NCBI GenBank assembly: GCA_963710675.1 | Contig: CAVQBE010000027.1 | Coordinates: 248,001-312,000 of the forward strand | DNA: 64,000 bases | Origin: JACCZX01 sp963710675 | GTDB taxonomy: Bacteria > Pseudomonadota > Gammaproteobacteria > Burkholderiales > Burkholderiaceae_F | Direction: 5' to 3' | Shown here: piece after piece, positions 8,992-18,112 of the stretch | Layout: the number at the start of each line of letters is the position of its first letter | Position numbering within the stretch: position 1 is the stretch's first letter | Position numbers and translations under genes: made by a program | The notes under the pieces: generated by a model | The model's database searches: none | What the model saw: only the letters and a program-made list of their open reading frames with translations | What the model was told of the DNA's origin: nothing

Positions 8992-11900
8992 ATGTGGATG
9001 ACTCGCGTCTCGATCAATCATCCCGTTTTCGCGACGATGGTGATGGTGGCGCTTGACCGTGCTCGGGCTTTTCTCATACGTCAAACTGGGTGTCGAAGCG
9101 ATGCCCGATGTGCGTCCACCGATGGTGTCGATTCAGGTGCGCTACCCGGGTGCATCGCCCGAGCAGGTGGAAAACGATCTGGCAAAGCCGATCGAAAACG
9201 CGGTCAACACCGTGGCCGGCGTCAAGCGGATCTTGTCGGCATCGTATGAAGGTATGTCGTTTACATGGATCGAATTTCGCCTTGACGTCGACACCGACCG
9301 TGTGACGCAGGAAGTGCGCGACAAGATTGCGCAGATTCGCGCAGGCTTTCCGCGCGACGTCAAAGACCCGGTCGTGCAACGCGGCGGCGACGAAAACGAC
9401 GAGCCGGTCGCTTTTTATGCGCTGCTAGGCAAAGAGTTGTCGCAGCGTCAGTTGACGACGCTCGGCGAGCAGGTCGTGCAAAAAGGCTTTGAGCGTGTCA
9501 GCGGCGTCGGCAGGGTCGCGCTCGGCGGCACCGTAACGCGCGAGATTCAGGTGCGAGTCGATCCCGGTCGCCTCACAGCGTTCGGTCTGACCGTGGACCA
9601 GGTCGTGACTGCGCTGCGTAACGCGAATGTCAGCGTTCCTGTCGGCACGATCAGCAACAACACGGTCGAAGCGATCGTTCGTGTCGACGGCCGCATCGAA
9701 GTGCCCGCCAATTTTGGCAAGATCATCGTCGCACGTAAGAATGGCGCACCGATCCTGCTGTCGCAGGTCGCCGAAGTGTTCGACACCGAGCGCGAACGCA
9801 ACTCGATCGCACGCATCAACGGCGTACCGGCGGTCAGCTTCTACATCTTCAAGGCTCAGGACGCCAACATCGTGCAGGTAGGCGACAACCTGAAGATCGC
9901 CGCCGAAGATATTCGAAAGCTGTTGCCGGCGGGTACCGAGCTGAAGCTGCTGCGCTCGAGTTCAGACTTCGTCAAAAATGCCGTCAACAATGTCAAAGTG
10001 ACGATCATCGAAGGCGCGCTGCTGACGGTGCTGATCGTGTTCCTGTTTCTCGGCAGTTGGCGCAGCACCGTGATTACCGGGCTGACGTTGCCTATCGCAG
10101 TGATTGCCACATTCATCTCGCTCAGGGTGTTCGGTTTCACGCTGAACTACATGACGATGATGGCGTTGAGCCTGTGCATCGGTCTGTTGATCGACGACGC
10201 AATCGTCGTGCGCGAAAACATCGTGCGCCATATTCACATGGGCAAGGACCACTACACCGCTGCACGCGAAGGCACCGACGAAATTGGACTTGCGGTTCTC
10301 GCGACGACGTTCTCGATCGTGGCGGTGTTCGTGCCGATCGCGTTCATGGGCGGCATCGTCGGGAAGTTTTTTTATCCGTTCGGCATCACCGTTGCGGTGG
10401 CGGTGCTGGTGTCGATGTTCGTCAGCTTCACGCTGGACCCGATGTTGTCTGCCGTTTGGAGGGATCCGCCGCGCGGCATGCACGATGCGCGCTTCGTCGG
10501 CCCGGTGCTGCGCGGATTCGATCGATTCATGGAGCGCGTCCATGCGATCTATGGCCGCCTGCTCGGCTGGGTGCTGTCGCCGCGCCAATGGACGCTTGGC
10601 ACCACAGTGCAGAAGGTCAATGTTCCTGTCGGTGTGCCGTCGTTTGGAGTCTGGCGCGCGCTGCGTACGCTCGACGCCCACCAACTGAAACCGCGCTTTG
10701 CGACGATCAGCCCGCGCGGAATCACACTGTGGATTGCGGCGCTGAGTTTTGCGCTCGCGATTCCAATCGCCGGGGTTGTGGGCACCGAGATGATGCCGGA
10801 AAGCGACCAGAGCTTTACCAGCGTGCGATTGACGATGCCGGTCGGCTCCAGCCTCGAGTACGCCGACGAGCGCGTAAAGCGTGTCGAGCAGGCGTTGCGC
10901 GAATTCAAGGAGATCGATGCGATCGATGCCGGCATCGGCACCGAGGGCGCGAAGAACACCGGACGGCTGAATCTCAAACTCGTGCCGCGATCCGAGCGCA
11001 ATCGCTCGCAGAAAAAGCTGGAGGAGGCGATCCGGCAAAGGTTGGCTGCGATTCCAGGTATCGAAATGAAAGTCGGCTGGGGCGGCCCGATCTACGTCGC
11101 GCTGCTGGGCAATAACGACGCCGAGATGCAGCGCGTCATCGCCGACTTGCGACAGAAGATCGCTTCGATTCGTGGCATCACAGATATCGAGGTATCGCAC
11201 AAGGAAGGAACTCCTGCGCTGTCTGTGCGGTTGAAACCCGAACTCGCTTCGGAATACGGCGTCACCTATGCCCAACTCGGCACGACGCTGCGCGCGCTGA
11301 TCGGCGGTGAGAACTCCGGTTACTGGCTTGCGCCCGATGGGCAGAACTACGAAGTGATCACGCAGATTCCGCGCGCCAGCCGCACGGTGATCGACGATAT
11401 TTCGGGAATGAATATCGCCACCACCCGTTTGATGGCAGACGGCACGCCCGAGGTCATTCCGCTGCGCGCTATTGCGACGATCGAGCGCACTTTCAATCCT
11501 GAGAACATCCGGCGTCAGGATTTGCAACGCAGGATTGCGCTGTGGGCCAACGTCCAGGGACGCCCTTCGGGCGACGCGGGCAAGGAAGTACAGGCAATGG
11601 TCAAGGCTTACGAGCTGCCGCCAGGGTTGCGGTTTGATGTCGGGGGGCAGATTCGTGAGCAGGAAGAAGTCAACGCCGCGATCTTCGGTGCACTTGCACT
11701 CGCGGTGATCTTTATCTACATCGTGCTGGCGTCCCAGTTCGGCAGCTTCCTGCAGCCGATTGCAATCATGGCGTCACTTCCGCTGTCGATCGTCGGCGTA
11801 ATGCTTGCGCTGCTGATTACCAATACGACGCTGAATATTTTCTCGATGATCGGTATCGTGTTCTTGATGGGGCTGGTCACAAAGAATGCAATTTTGCTGG

Positions 11901-12226
11901 TGGACTTTGCAAACAAGGGTCAGCGTGAAGGACTGTCGCGCAACGAAGCTTTGCTTGCCGCAGGTCAGGTCCGGCTGCGCCCGATATTGATGACCACCGC
12001 GGCGATGATCTTTGGAATGCTGCCCTTGGCGATGGGGCTGGGCGAGGGTTCCGAGCAGCAGGCACCGATGGGTCGCGCCATCATCGGTGGTGTCATCACG
12101 TCAACATTGCTGACGCTGGTCGTGGTTCCTGTGATCTACAGCTATCTTGACGCGTTCGAGCGTCGGTTCAAAGCCCGGCGCCGCGGGGCACCTGCACTGA
12201 CGCACCAGCCTGCCCGGCATTTATAG
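8992..12226 (+). CDS. RND multidrug efflux transporter (one frameshift)
   Basis: Inner-membrane proton-driven pump of the hydrophobe/amphiphile efflux (HAE1) family. ATG at 8992 gives MWMTRVSINHPVFATMVMVAL. An extra T near 9053 then breaks the frame, which resumes with TVLGLFSYVKLGVEAMPDV and stays open for 1057 residues. The usual two-fold layout is visible: a large periplasmic loop after TM1, the six-helix bundle from about residue 345 with the relay motif GLLIDDAIVVREN, a cytoplasmic insert around residues 480-570, then a second loop and bundle ending in GLVTKNAILLVDFAN. The substrate cannot be told from sequence. Confidence 0.92.
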
Positions 12227-12261
12227 TCAGCTGGTCATAATTGCATCAGCAGAGGGTAGCG

Positions 12262-12579
12262 ATGAGCACGGACGACGCACGACCAAGCGAATCGAATAAC
12301 GCTGTGGGCGTAGAGCAGCGTGCACGCCGTCGCCTCGTCGCAGAAAAGGCCTTTTACATTCATCTGGCGACCTATGTCATCGTGATCAGCGCGCTGTTCG
12401 TCATTAACGCGCTAACCGGTCACGGCCGATGGTGGTTCGTGTGGCCTGCCATTGGATGGGGCATCGGCCTCACGATTCATGCGCTTGCTACGTTTGGCAT
12501 GATTGGCCTGCTCGGCCGCGACTGGGAACAGCGTCGGTTGAAGGAATTGATGGAGGAAGAACAACGCCGCCGCGTCTGA
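12262..12579 (+). CDS. 2TM-domain membrane protein
   Basis: A 105-residue protein with a charged N-terminus, an arginine-rich stretch, and two hydrophobic helices (FYIHLATYVIVISALFVINAL and WFVWPAIGWGIGLTIHAL). A basic/acidic tail ends it. This is the 2TM (PF13239-like) layout. The LxIH and WP.IGWGI patterns are typical. ATG at 12262 is preferred over the upstream TTG at 12241 because AGAGGG lies just before it. Function unknown. The next gene starts 19 bp downstream and is probably co-transcribed. Confidence 0.75.
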   Translation: MSTDDARPSESNNAVGVEQRARRRLVAEKAFYIHLATYVIVISALFVINALTGHGRWWFVWPAIGWGIGLTIHALATFGMIGLLGRDWEQRRLKELMEEEQRRRV

Positions 12580-12598
12580 TCGAGCAACTGGATTGCTC

Positions 12599-13171
12599 AT
12601 GGCGCGCGCCGCTTCGTGGCTCGAGCAGGATCCCGACGATCGGGTTGTGCGCTGGGGCTGGATGCTGTGGATCGCCTGGGGCGTTATCGGTGGCGCACTG
12701 CTTCTTACCGACGTCAGGGCGGGTACTGGTGTTTTGAGTCTGGTGCTCGTGGCCCCGTTTTGGGGAATGTGGGCGCTGTGGCCGATGTATCGCTTCTTAC
12801 GGGCGTTGTGGCGCTGGCAGTACGACAGCGGATGGGCCGAATCGAACGGCGCTTACTACGAGTTCGATGGACGACAGATACGAATTCTTATGCAGGGCGA
12901 TTCGATATGGATTGCCGCTGACGACGTCTTCGACGCTCTAGGGCTTAAAGGACGTCAACGCAACGTCGCACGTGTTCGCGAGATTGCGGGACGCGATGGA
13001 CTCGCGCGACCACCTGGCCTGCGTCTGATGGCGTTCTCCGAGATCGGAATCAAGGCGTGGCTCGATCGGCGTACGGATACCGTCGCGCACAAGTTCTCGT
13101 ATTGGTTGGACAAGCAGGTGATTGCGCCGTATCGCAGGCGCCAGGAACTGGCGCGGGACGAAGACAATTGA
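12599..13171 (+). CDS. Membrane protein with C-terminal Bro-N-like domain
   Basis: A 190-residue protein with two parts. Residues about 20-37 and 44-62 are Trp-rich membrane helices. Residues about 90-182 resemble the BRO/anti-repressor N-terminal domain. The resemblance covers a beta-strand RQIRILMQG, the W.AADDV..ALGL motif, a basic stretch, FSEIGIKAWL, and the end block KFSYWLDKQVIAPYRRR that parallels the FxxWVxxEVLP motif. Bro-N is normally a soluble DNA-binding domain of phage and virus proteins, so a membrane-anchored form is unusual. Start chosen at ATG 12599. The assignment rests on pattern recognition only. Confidence 0.55.
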   Translation: MARAASWLEQDPDDRVVRWGWMLWIAWGVIGGALLLTDVRAGTGVLSLVLVAPFWGMWALWPMYRFLRALWRWQYDSGWAESNGAYYEFDGRQIRILMQGDSIWIAADDVFDALGLKGRQRNVARVREIAGRDGLARPPGLRLMAFSEIGIKAWLDRRTDTVAHKFSYWLDKQVIAPYRRRQELARDEDN

Positions 13172-13242
13172 CCGTTTGACGACAGCGGTTGACCACGTGC
13201 CGCTATGCAAGCAACGTGCAACGGCAAGCGCAACGCTAACTG

Positions 13243-13833
13243 CTACTGCTTAGCGACCGCCGCCGGCGCTTTCTCTTTCTGCGTGAGCGGCCGCGCCGGC
13301 TCTTGTCTAAAAGCGGAAGTCAGCTGTGATGTCTTCGGATATCCGGACGCATCGAGCGTGATGTTCCACTCGTCAGGATCGAAACCGATCAGCGATGCGG
13401 TTCCGACGGTCGCCACTGGCACTCCCTCTGCCTGAGTTAGCCGCTTGAGCTCGATGGAGTCATCACCGGTTTCAATTGTGCGCTCAGCGAATGGTATGCC
13501 TCGCTTAACCAGGAACTCTCGTGCTGTAACACACGGCGGGCATTTGCCCGCGGTAAAGAGCATCACTGGATACATCGACTGCGCGCGCCGAACTTGATAA
13601 GGCAACAGCGATTGGACCTGTTCCCCAATCTGCCGCAGATCAATCCGCAGAAGATTCAGCGCGTCGGGCGGCGGCCGGTCACCGTAATTGACCTGGCCGC
13701 GGGTATCGGTCCAGCGATAAAGAAACTTGCGCTCTTTGTCGGGGTCAGCCAGTGCCTGGGCCATCACCGACGACTGCATCAGCGCCACGATTCCCACAGC
13801 GATGAATCTGGACAACAAGGTCGACAATTTCAT
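13243..13833 (-). CDS. Exported DUF4124-glutaredoxin protein (copy 1)
   Basis: A 196-residue periplasmic protein. A signal peptide ends in SSVMAQA. A DUF4124 module follows (FLYRWTDTRGQVNYGDRPP). After a linker comes a thioredoxin-fold glutaredoxin domain from about residue 93, with the redox site AGKCPPC. The GVPVATVG cis-proline loop and the SLIGFDPDEW helix are visible. The C-terminal 20 residues are rich in Lys, Ala and Pro. A paralogue with the same architecture lies immediately upstream (13850-14422), 16 bp away. A role in disulfide exchange is inferred from the fold; the substrate is unknown. Confidence 0.8.
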   Translation of the reverse strand: MKLSTLLSRFIAVGIVALMQSSVMAQALADPDKERKFLYRWTDTRGQVNYGDRPPPDALNLLRIDLRQIGEQVQSLLPYQVRRAQSMYPVMLFTAGKCPPCVTAREFLVKRGIPFAERTIETGDDSIELKRLTQAEGVPVATVGTASLIGFDPDEWNITLDASGYPKTSQLTSAFRQEPARPLTQKEKAPAAVAKQ

Positions 13834-13849
13834 TCATTACTCCGTGCTG

Positions 13850-14422
13850 TTAGCTCTTAGGCGCCGGCGAGTTCGAATTCGGGGCAGGCCGCTCCGGCGG
13901 ATCGCGTGGCAGGATCGGTTTCGGTGGCTCGGGGCGATACGTGGGCGGTAACACGATCTGAGCCGGGTAGCCCGCGGCACTCAGCGCGACCGACCATGTG
14001 CCTTCGTTGAATCCCAAATGCGGCGTGCGACCCAGTGTCATGACAGGTACCGAAGTGGTTCCGACGCGACGCTTGAACTCTTCGGCATCGACCTCGGTGT
14101 CCACGACGATTTCCTGATACGGGGTTCCGCGCCGGCGCAACCAGGCGCGCGCCGACTCGCATGGCCCACAATCCGGTGCCGTATAGAGCGTGATCGGAAG
14201 GTTTTGCATCGCCCTGCGCAACTCGAACGGAATGCCACCCGTAGGATCGGCGCTCTCCGAGCGGCTGCGGCCATCTATTCGCGACAGGTTTTTCGCCTCC
14301 GCTGGCGGCGCATCGCCATAGTTGACGCGACCATCAGGGTCCGTCCAGCGATACTGCGCCGCCGCCGGCAGTGCGACTGCCAGCAGGGTAGCCAGAACCA
14401 GGCGGGAAACATCAACATTCAT
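13850..14422 (-). CDS. Exported DUF4124-glutaredoxin protein (copy 2)
   Basis: Paralogue of the neighbour at 13243-13833, 190 residues. It has a signal peptide (LVLATLLAVALPAAA), then the DUF4124 block QYRWTDPDGRVNYGDAPP, then a glutaredoxin domain with the active site APDCGPC. The TSVPVMTLG cis-proline loop follows, then HLGFNEGTW and a proline-rich tail. The two copies differ at the active site (CGPC here, CPPC next door), which usually shifts redox potential. The gene lies 4 bp downstream of prlC and is probably in the same transcript. Confidence 0.8.
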   Translation of the reverse strand: MNVDVSRLVLATLLAVALPAAAQYRWTDPDGRVNYGDAPPAEAKNLSRIDGRSRSESADPTGGIPFELRRAMQNLPITLYTAPDCGPCESARAWLRRRGTPYQEIVVDTEVDAEEFKRRVGTTSVPVMTLGRTPHLGFNEGTWSVALSAAGYPAQIVLPPTYRPEPPKPILPRDPPERPAPNSNSPAPKS

Positions 14423-14426
14423 CGTT

Positions 14427-16523
14427 CTAGCTCACCATTCCGCTATGTCTTAACAGTGCATCGATCGAGGGCTTGCGACCGCGAAACGCGACGAACGACT
14501 GCATCGCCGGACGGCTGCCCCCGACTGCCAATACCTCGTCGAGAAATCGGCTGCCGATCGCAGGGTTAAGCACGCTGCCATCCTCGTTCTCTTCGAAGGC
14601 CGAATATGCGTCGGCCGACAAAACCTCGGCCCATTTGTAGCTGTAATAGCCTGCGGCGTAACCGCCCGCGAAGATGTGCGAGAAAGAGTGCGGAAAACGG
14701 TTGTATTCGGGGGGAACAAGCACTGAAACCTCACGGCGCACATCCGCCAGCAGCTTCATCACATGCGCTTCGTCGGGATATTCGGCGTCCGAATGCAGCA
14801 GCATGTCGAACAGCGCAAATTCGAGCTGGCGCAGCGTAAACATCCCGCTCTGAAAGTTCTTCGCGGCCAGCATCCTTTCGAATAACTGGCGCGGTAACTT
14901 GTCGCCGGTGTCAACGTGTCCTGTCAGCATCTGCAGAACTTCCCATTCCCAGGCAAAGTTCTCCATAAACTGCGACGGCAATTCGACCGCATCCCACTCG
15001 ACGCCTTGAATGCCCGAAACCGACGGCTCGTCGACCCGCGTTAGCATGTGGTGCAGACCATGTCCAAACTCGTGAAACAACGTGAGCACCTCGTCGTGCT
15101 TAAGCGTGGCCGGCTTGCCGCCGGCCGGCCGCGAAAAATTACAAGTCAGGAACGACACAGGGGATGCGAGCGCGGTACGCCTTGCGCGCCGACTACGCGC
15201 ATCGCCCTGCCAGGCGCCCCCTTGCTTATGGTCGCGCGCGTATAGGTCCAGATAAAACTGCCCCACCAGCTGCCCGCGCAGATTTTCAATTCGGTAGAAG
15301 CGCACATCCGGATGCCACACGGGTGCTTCCTCCTGCCTGATCGCGACAGCGAAAAGTGTTTCGATTACCTTGAATAAGCCGGCGAGTACGCGCGGCTCGG
15401 TGAAGTACTGCTTCAACTCTTGCTCGGAATATGAGTAACGCTGCTCACGCAGCTTCTCGCTGGCGTACGACAGGTCCCACGGCTGCAGGTCACTGATGGC
15501 GAGATGCTTTGCCGCAAACTCGCGAAGCTCGCCGATGTCGCGCTCCGCATACGGCTTCGCGCGGCGCGCGAGATCGCGCAGAAACTCGAGCACATGTGTC
15601 GGGCTTTCTGCCATTTTCGCCACCAAAGACACTTCTGCGAAGCTTTCATATCCGAGAAGCTGAGCGTGCTCACGGCGCAGCTTTAACAGCTCGACCATTA
15701 ATGGGCCGTTGTTCCAGTCCGGATTGCCGAATTCAGACGCCTTGGTCGAATAGGCGCGGTACATCTGTTGGCGCAGCGCGCGGTCATGCGCGTAATCGAC
15801 GATCGCTGAATAGCTGGGATACTGCAGCGAGATCTTGTAGCCCGTCCTACCATCTGCGTGCGCTGATTCGGACAGCATATGTAATGCGTCCTCCGGCACA
15901 CCGGCCAGTGCGCCGGCGTCATCGACATACAGCGCAAATGCATTGGTCGCATCGAGCACGTTTTCGGAAAAGCGGGTTGAAACCTGCGATTCGCGTTCAC
16001 GAATTTTTTTGAAGCGAGTCTTTTGTTCCGGGGCCAACTCGGCGCCACCGAGACGAAAGTCACGCAACTCGTTCTGAACGACCTTTCGCCGGACCTCCGG
16101 CCACTGAGCAAAGTCTTCCGCAGCTGCCAGCGCCTTGAATTTTTGGTACAGCGCCACGTTTTGCGAAAGCTCGGTCCAAAACTCCGTCAGTTTGGGCAAA
16201 TTCACGTTGTATTGCTCGCGCAAAGCAGGCGTGTCGACCACGGCGTTCATGTGCGACACCGATCCCCATGCGCGGCCAAGCCGGTCGGTCGCTTCGTTCA
16301 ATGGCTCGACTACCGAATCCCACGTGGCCTTTGAACCGTCTTCGGTGATGCGCGACACGACTTCGCGCGCATCGGCGAGCAGCTCGTCGATCGCAGGGGA
16401 CACGTCGTCCGGTTGTATCTGGTCGAAGCGTGGCAGGCCAGCGAAATCAAGCAGCGGGTTGCCCTCCCGTTGTTGCTGATGTTGCTGTTCTGGCGGGGGG
16501 CTAATTTTTTCAGTGATGTCCAT
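14427..16523 (-). CDS. prlC: Oligopeptidase A (M3 family)
   Basis: Cytoplasmic zinc metallopeptidase that degrades short peptides, including cleaved signal peptides. The 698-residue length is normal. The zinc motif HEFGHGLHH starts at His484, with the third ligand region MENFAWEW downstream. The C-terminal GYAAGYYSYKWAEVLSADAYSAF block is characteristic. Glutamine-rich residues near the N-terminus (PPPEQQHQQQ) are probably disordered. It directly follows folD, with no bases between the folD stop and the prlC start. Confidence 0.96.
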   Translation of the reverse strand: MDITEKISPPPEQQHQQQREGNPLLDFAGLPRFDQIQPDDVSPAIDELLADAREVVSRITEDGSKATWDSVVEPLNEATDRLGRAWGSVSHMNAVVDTPALREQYNVNLPKLTEFWTELSQNVALYQKFKALAAAEDFAQWPEVRRKVVQNELRDFRLGGAELAPEQKTRFKKIRERESQVSTRFSENVLDATNAFALYVDDAGALAGVPEDALHMLSESAHADGRTGYKISLQYPSYSAIVDYAHDRALRQQMYRAYSTKASEFGNPDWNNGPLMVELLKLRREHAQLLGYESFAEVSLVAKMAESPTHVLEFLRDLARRAKPYAERDIGELREFAAKHLAISDLQPWDLSYASEKLREQRYSYSEQELKQYFTEPRVLAGLFKVIETLFAVAIRQEEAPVWHPDVRFYRIENLRGQLVGQFYLDLYARDHKQGGAWQGDARSRRARRTALASPVSFLTCNFSRPAGGKPATLKHDEVLTLFHEFGHGLHHMLTRVDEPSVSGIQGVEWDAVELPSQFMENFAWEWEVLQMLTGHVDTGDKLPRQLFERMLAAKNFQSGMFTLRQLEFALFDMLLHSDAEYPDEAHVMKLLADVRREVSVLVPPEYNRFPHSFSHIFAGGYAAGYYSYKWAEVLSADAYSAFEENEDGSVLNPAIGSRFLDEVLAVGGSRPAMQSFVAFRGRKPSIDALLRHSGMVS

Positions 16524-17390
<867 letters not shown>

Positions 17391-17455
17391 AGCCTTTCCT
17401 GTTTCGGTTGTCGGGCAACCGACGAGTTTACGAGGCTGCGGCGCAGCGCAACGAA

Positions 17456-18112
17456 CTACTGACGCAGCGCACCTCCCGTCAGTACGGTGCGCATCAGATC
17501 CGCCACGGTGTTGGCATTCATCTTGTCCATGATATTGGCGCGGTGGGCCTCGACGGTCTTGATCGAGATTCCGAGATCATCGGCGATTTGCTTGTTCAGG
17601 CGTCCTGCGACGATGCGTTCCAGCACCTGTTGTTCGCGCGGGGTGAGCTTGCCCAGCAATGCTTCGCTCAACCGCTGCCTTTCGCTCTCCGAGGCGTATG
17701 CACGTGCTTCGCCTAGCATGCGCTCTACCAGTGCCTTCAGCGCCGCCTGATCGAACGGCTTCTCAATAAAATCAACCGCTCCTTTTTTCATTGTTGAAAC
17801 CGCCATCGGCACGTCGCCGTGGCCGGTGATAAAAATGATCGGCAATCTGGACTTGCGGGTTATCAATTGTTCCTGCAGCTCGAGTCCACTCATTCCGGGC
17901 ATGCGCACGTCGAAAATCGCAACCGCGATGGCCGCAGGATCGTGCTTCGCCAAAAACTCTTCGGCACTTGGGAAACCAATCACGCGATAGCGGCTTGCCT
18001 CAAGCAGCCACTGCACTGAATCTCGCACTGCGTCGTCATCATCGACGACGTACACGACACCCATCGTTTCCACGCTTTCGCTTGCCCGCTCGTTCACCTG
18101 ACGTTCGCTCAC
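17456..18112 (-). CDS. FixJ-family response regulator
   Basis: Two-domain transcription regulator of 218 residues. The receiver has the acidic pocket DDDD near residue 24, the phosphoacceptor Asp68 (IFDVRMPGMSG), the TGHGDVPMAV switch region and KPFDQ. A LuxR/FixJ helix-turn-helix follows (LTPREQQVLERIVAGRLNKQIADDLGISIKTVEAHR). The histidine kinase gene immediately upstream overlaps its start by 4 bp, so the pair is coupled. Because the pair is divergent from aceE, control of pyruvate dehydrogenase is an attractive but unproven guess. Confidence 0.92.
   Translation of the reverse strand: MSERQVNERASESVETMGVVYVVDDDDAVRDSVQWLLEASRYRVIGFPSAEEFLAKHDPAAIAVAIFDVRMPGMSGLELQEQLITRKSRLPIIFITGHGDVPMAVSTMKKGAVDFIEKPFDQAALKALVERMLGEARAYASESERQRLSEALLGKLTPREQQVLERIVAGRLNKQIADDLGISIKTVEAHRANIMDKMNANTVADLMRTVLTGGALRQ

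Noticed and set aside
9962..11527. A 521-codon open frame antisense to the RND pump
   Set aside because: Its His/Arg/Asp-rich composition is what high-GC codon bias produces opposite a real gene. It has no recognisable motif, and the plus-strand gene is unmistakable.
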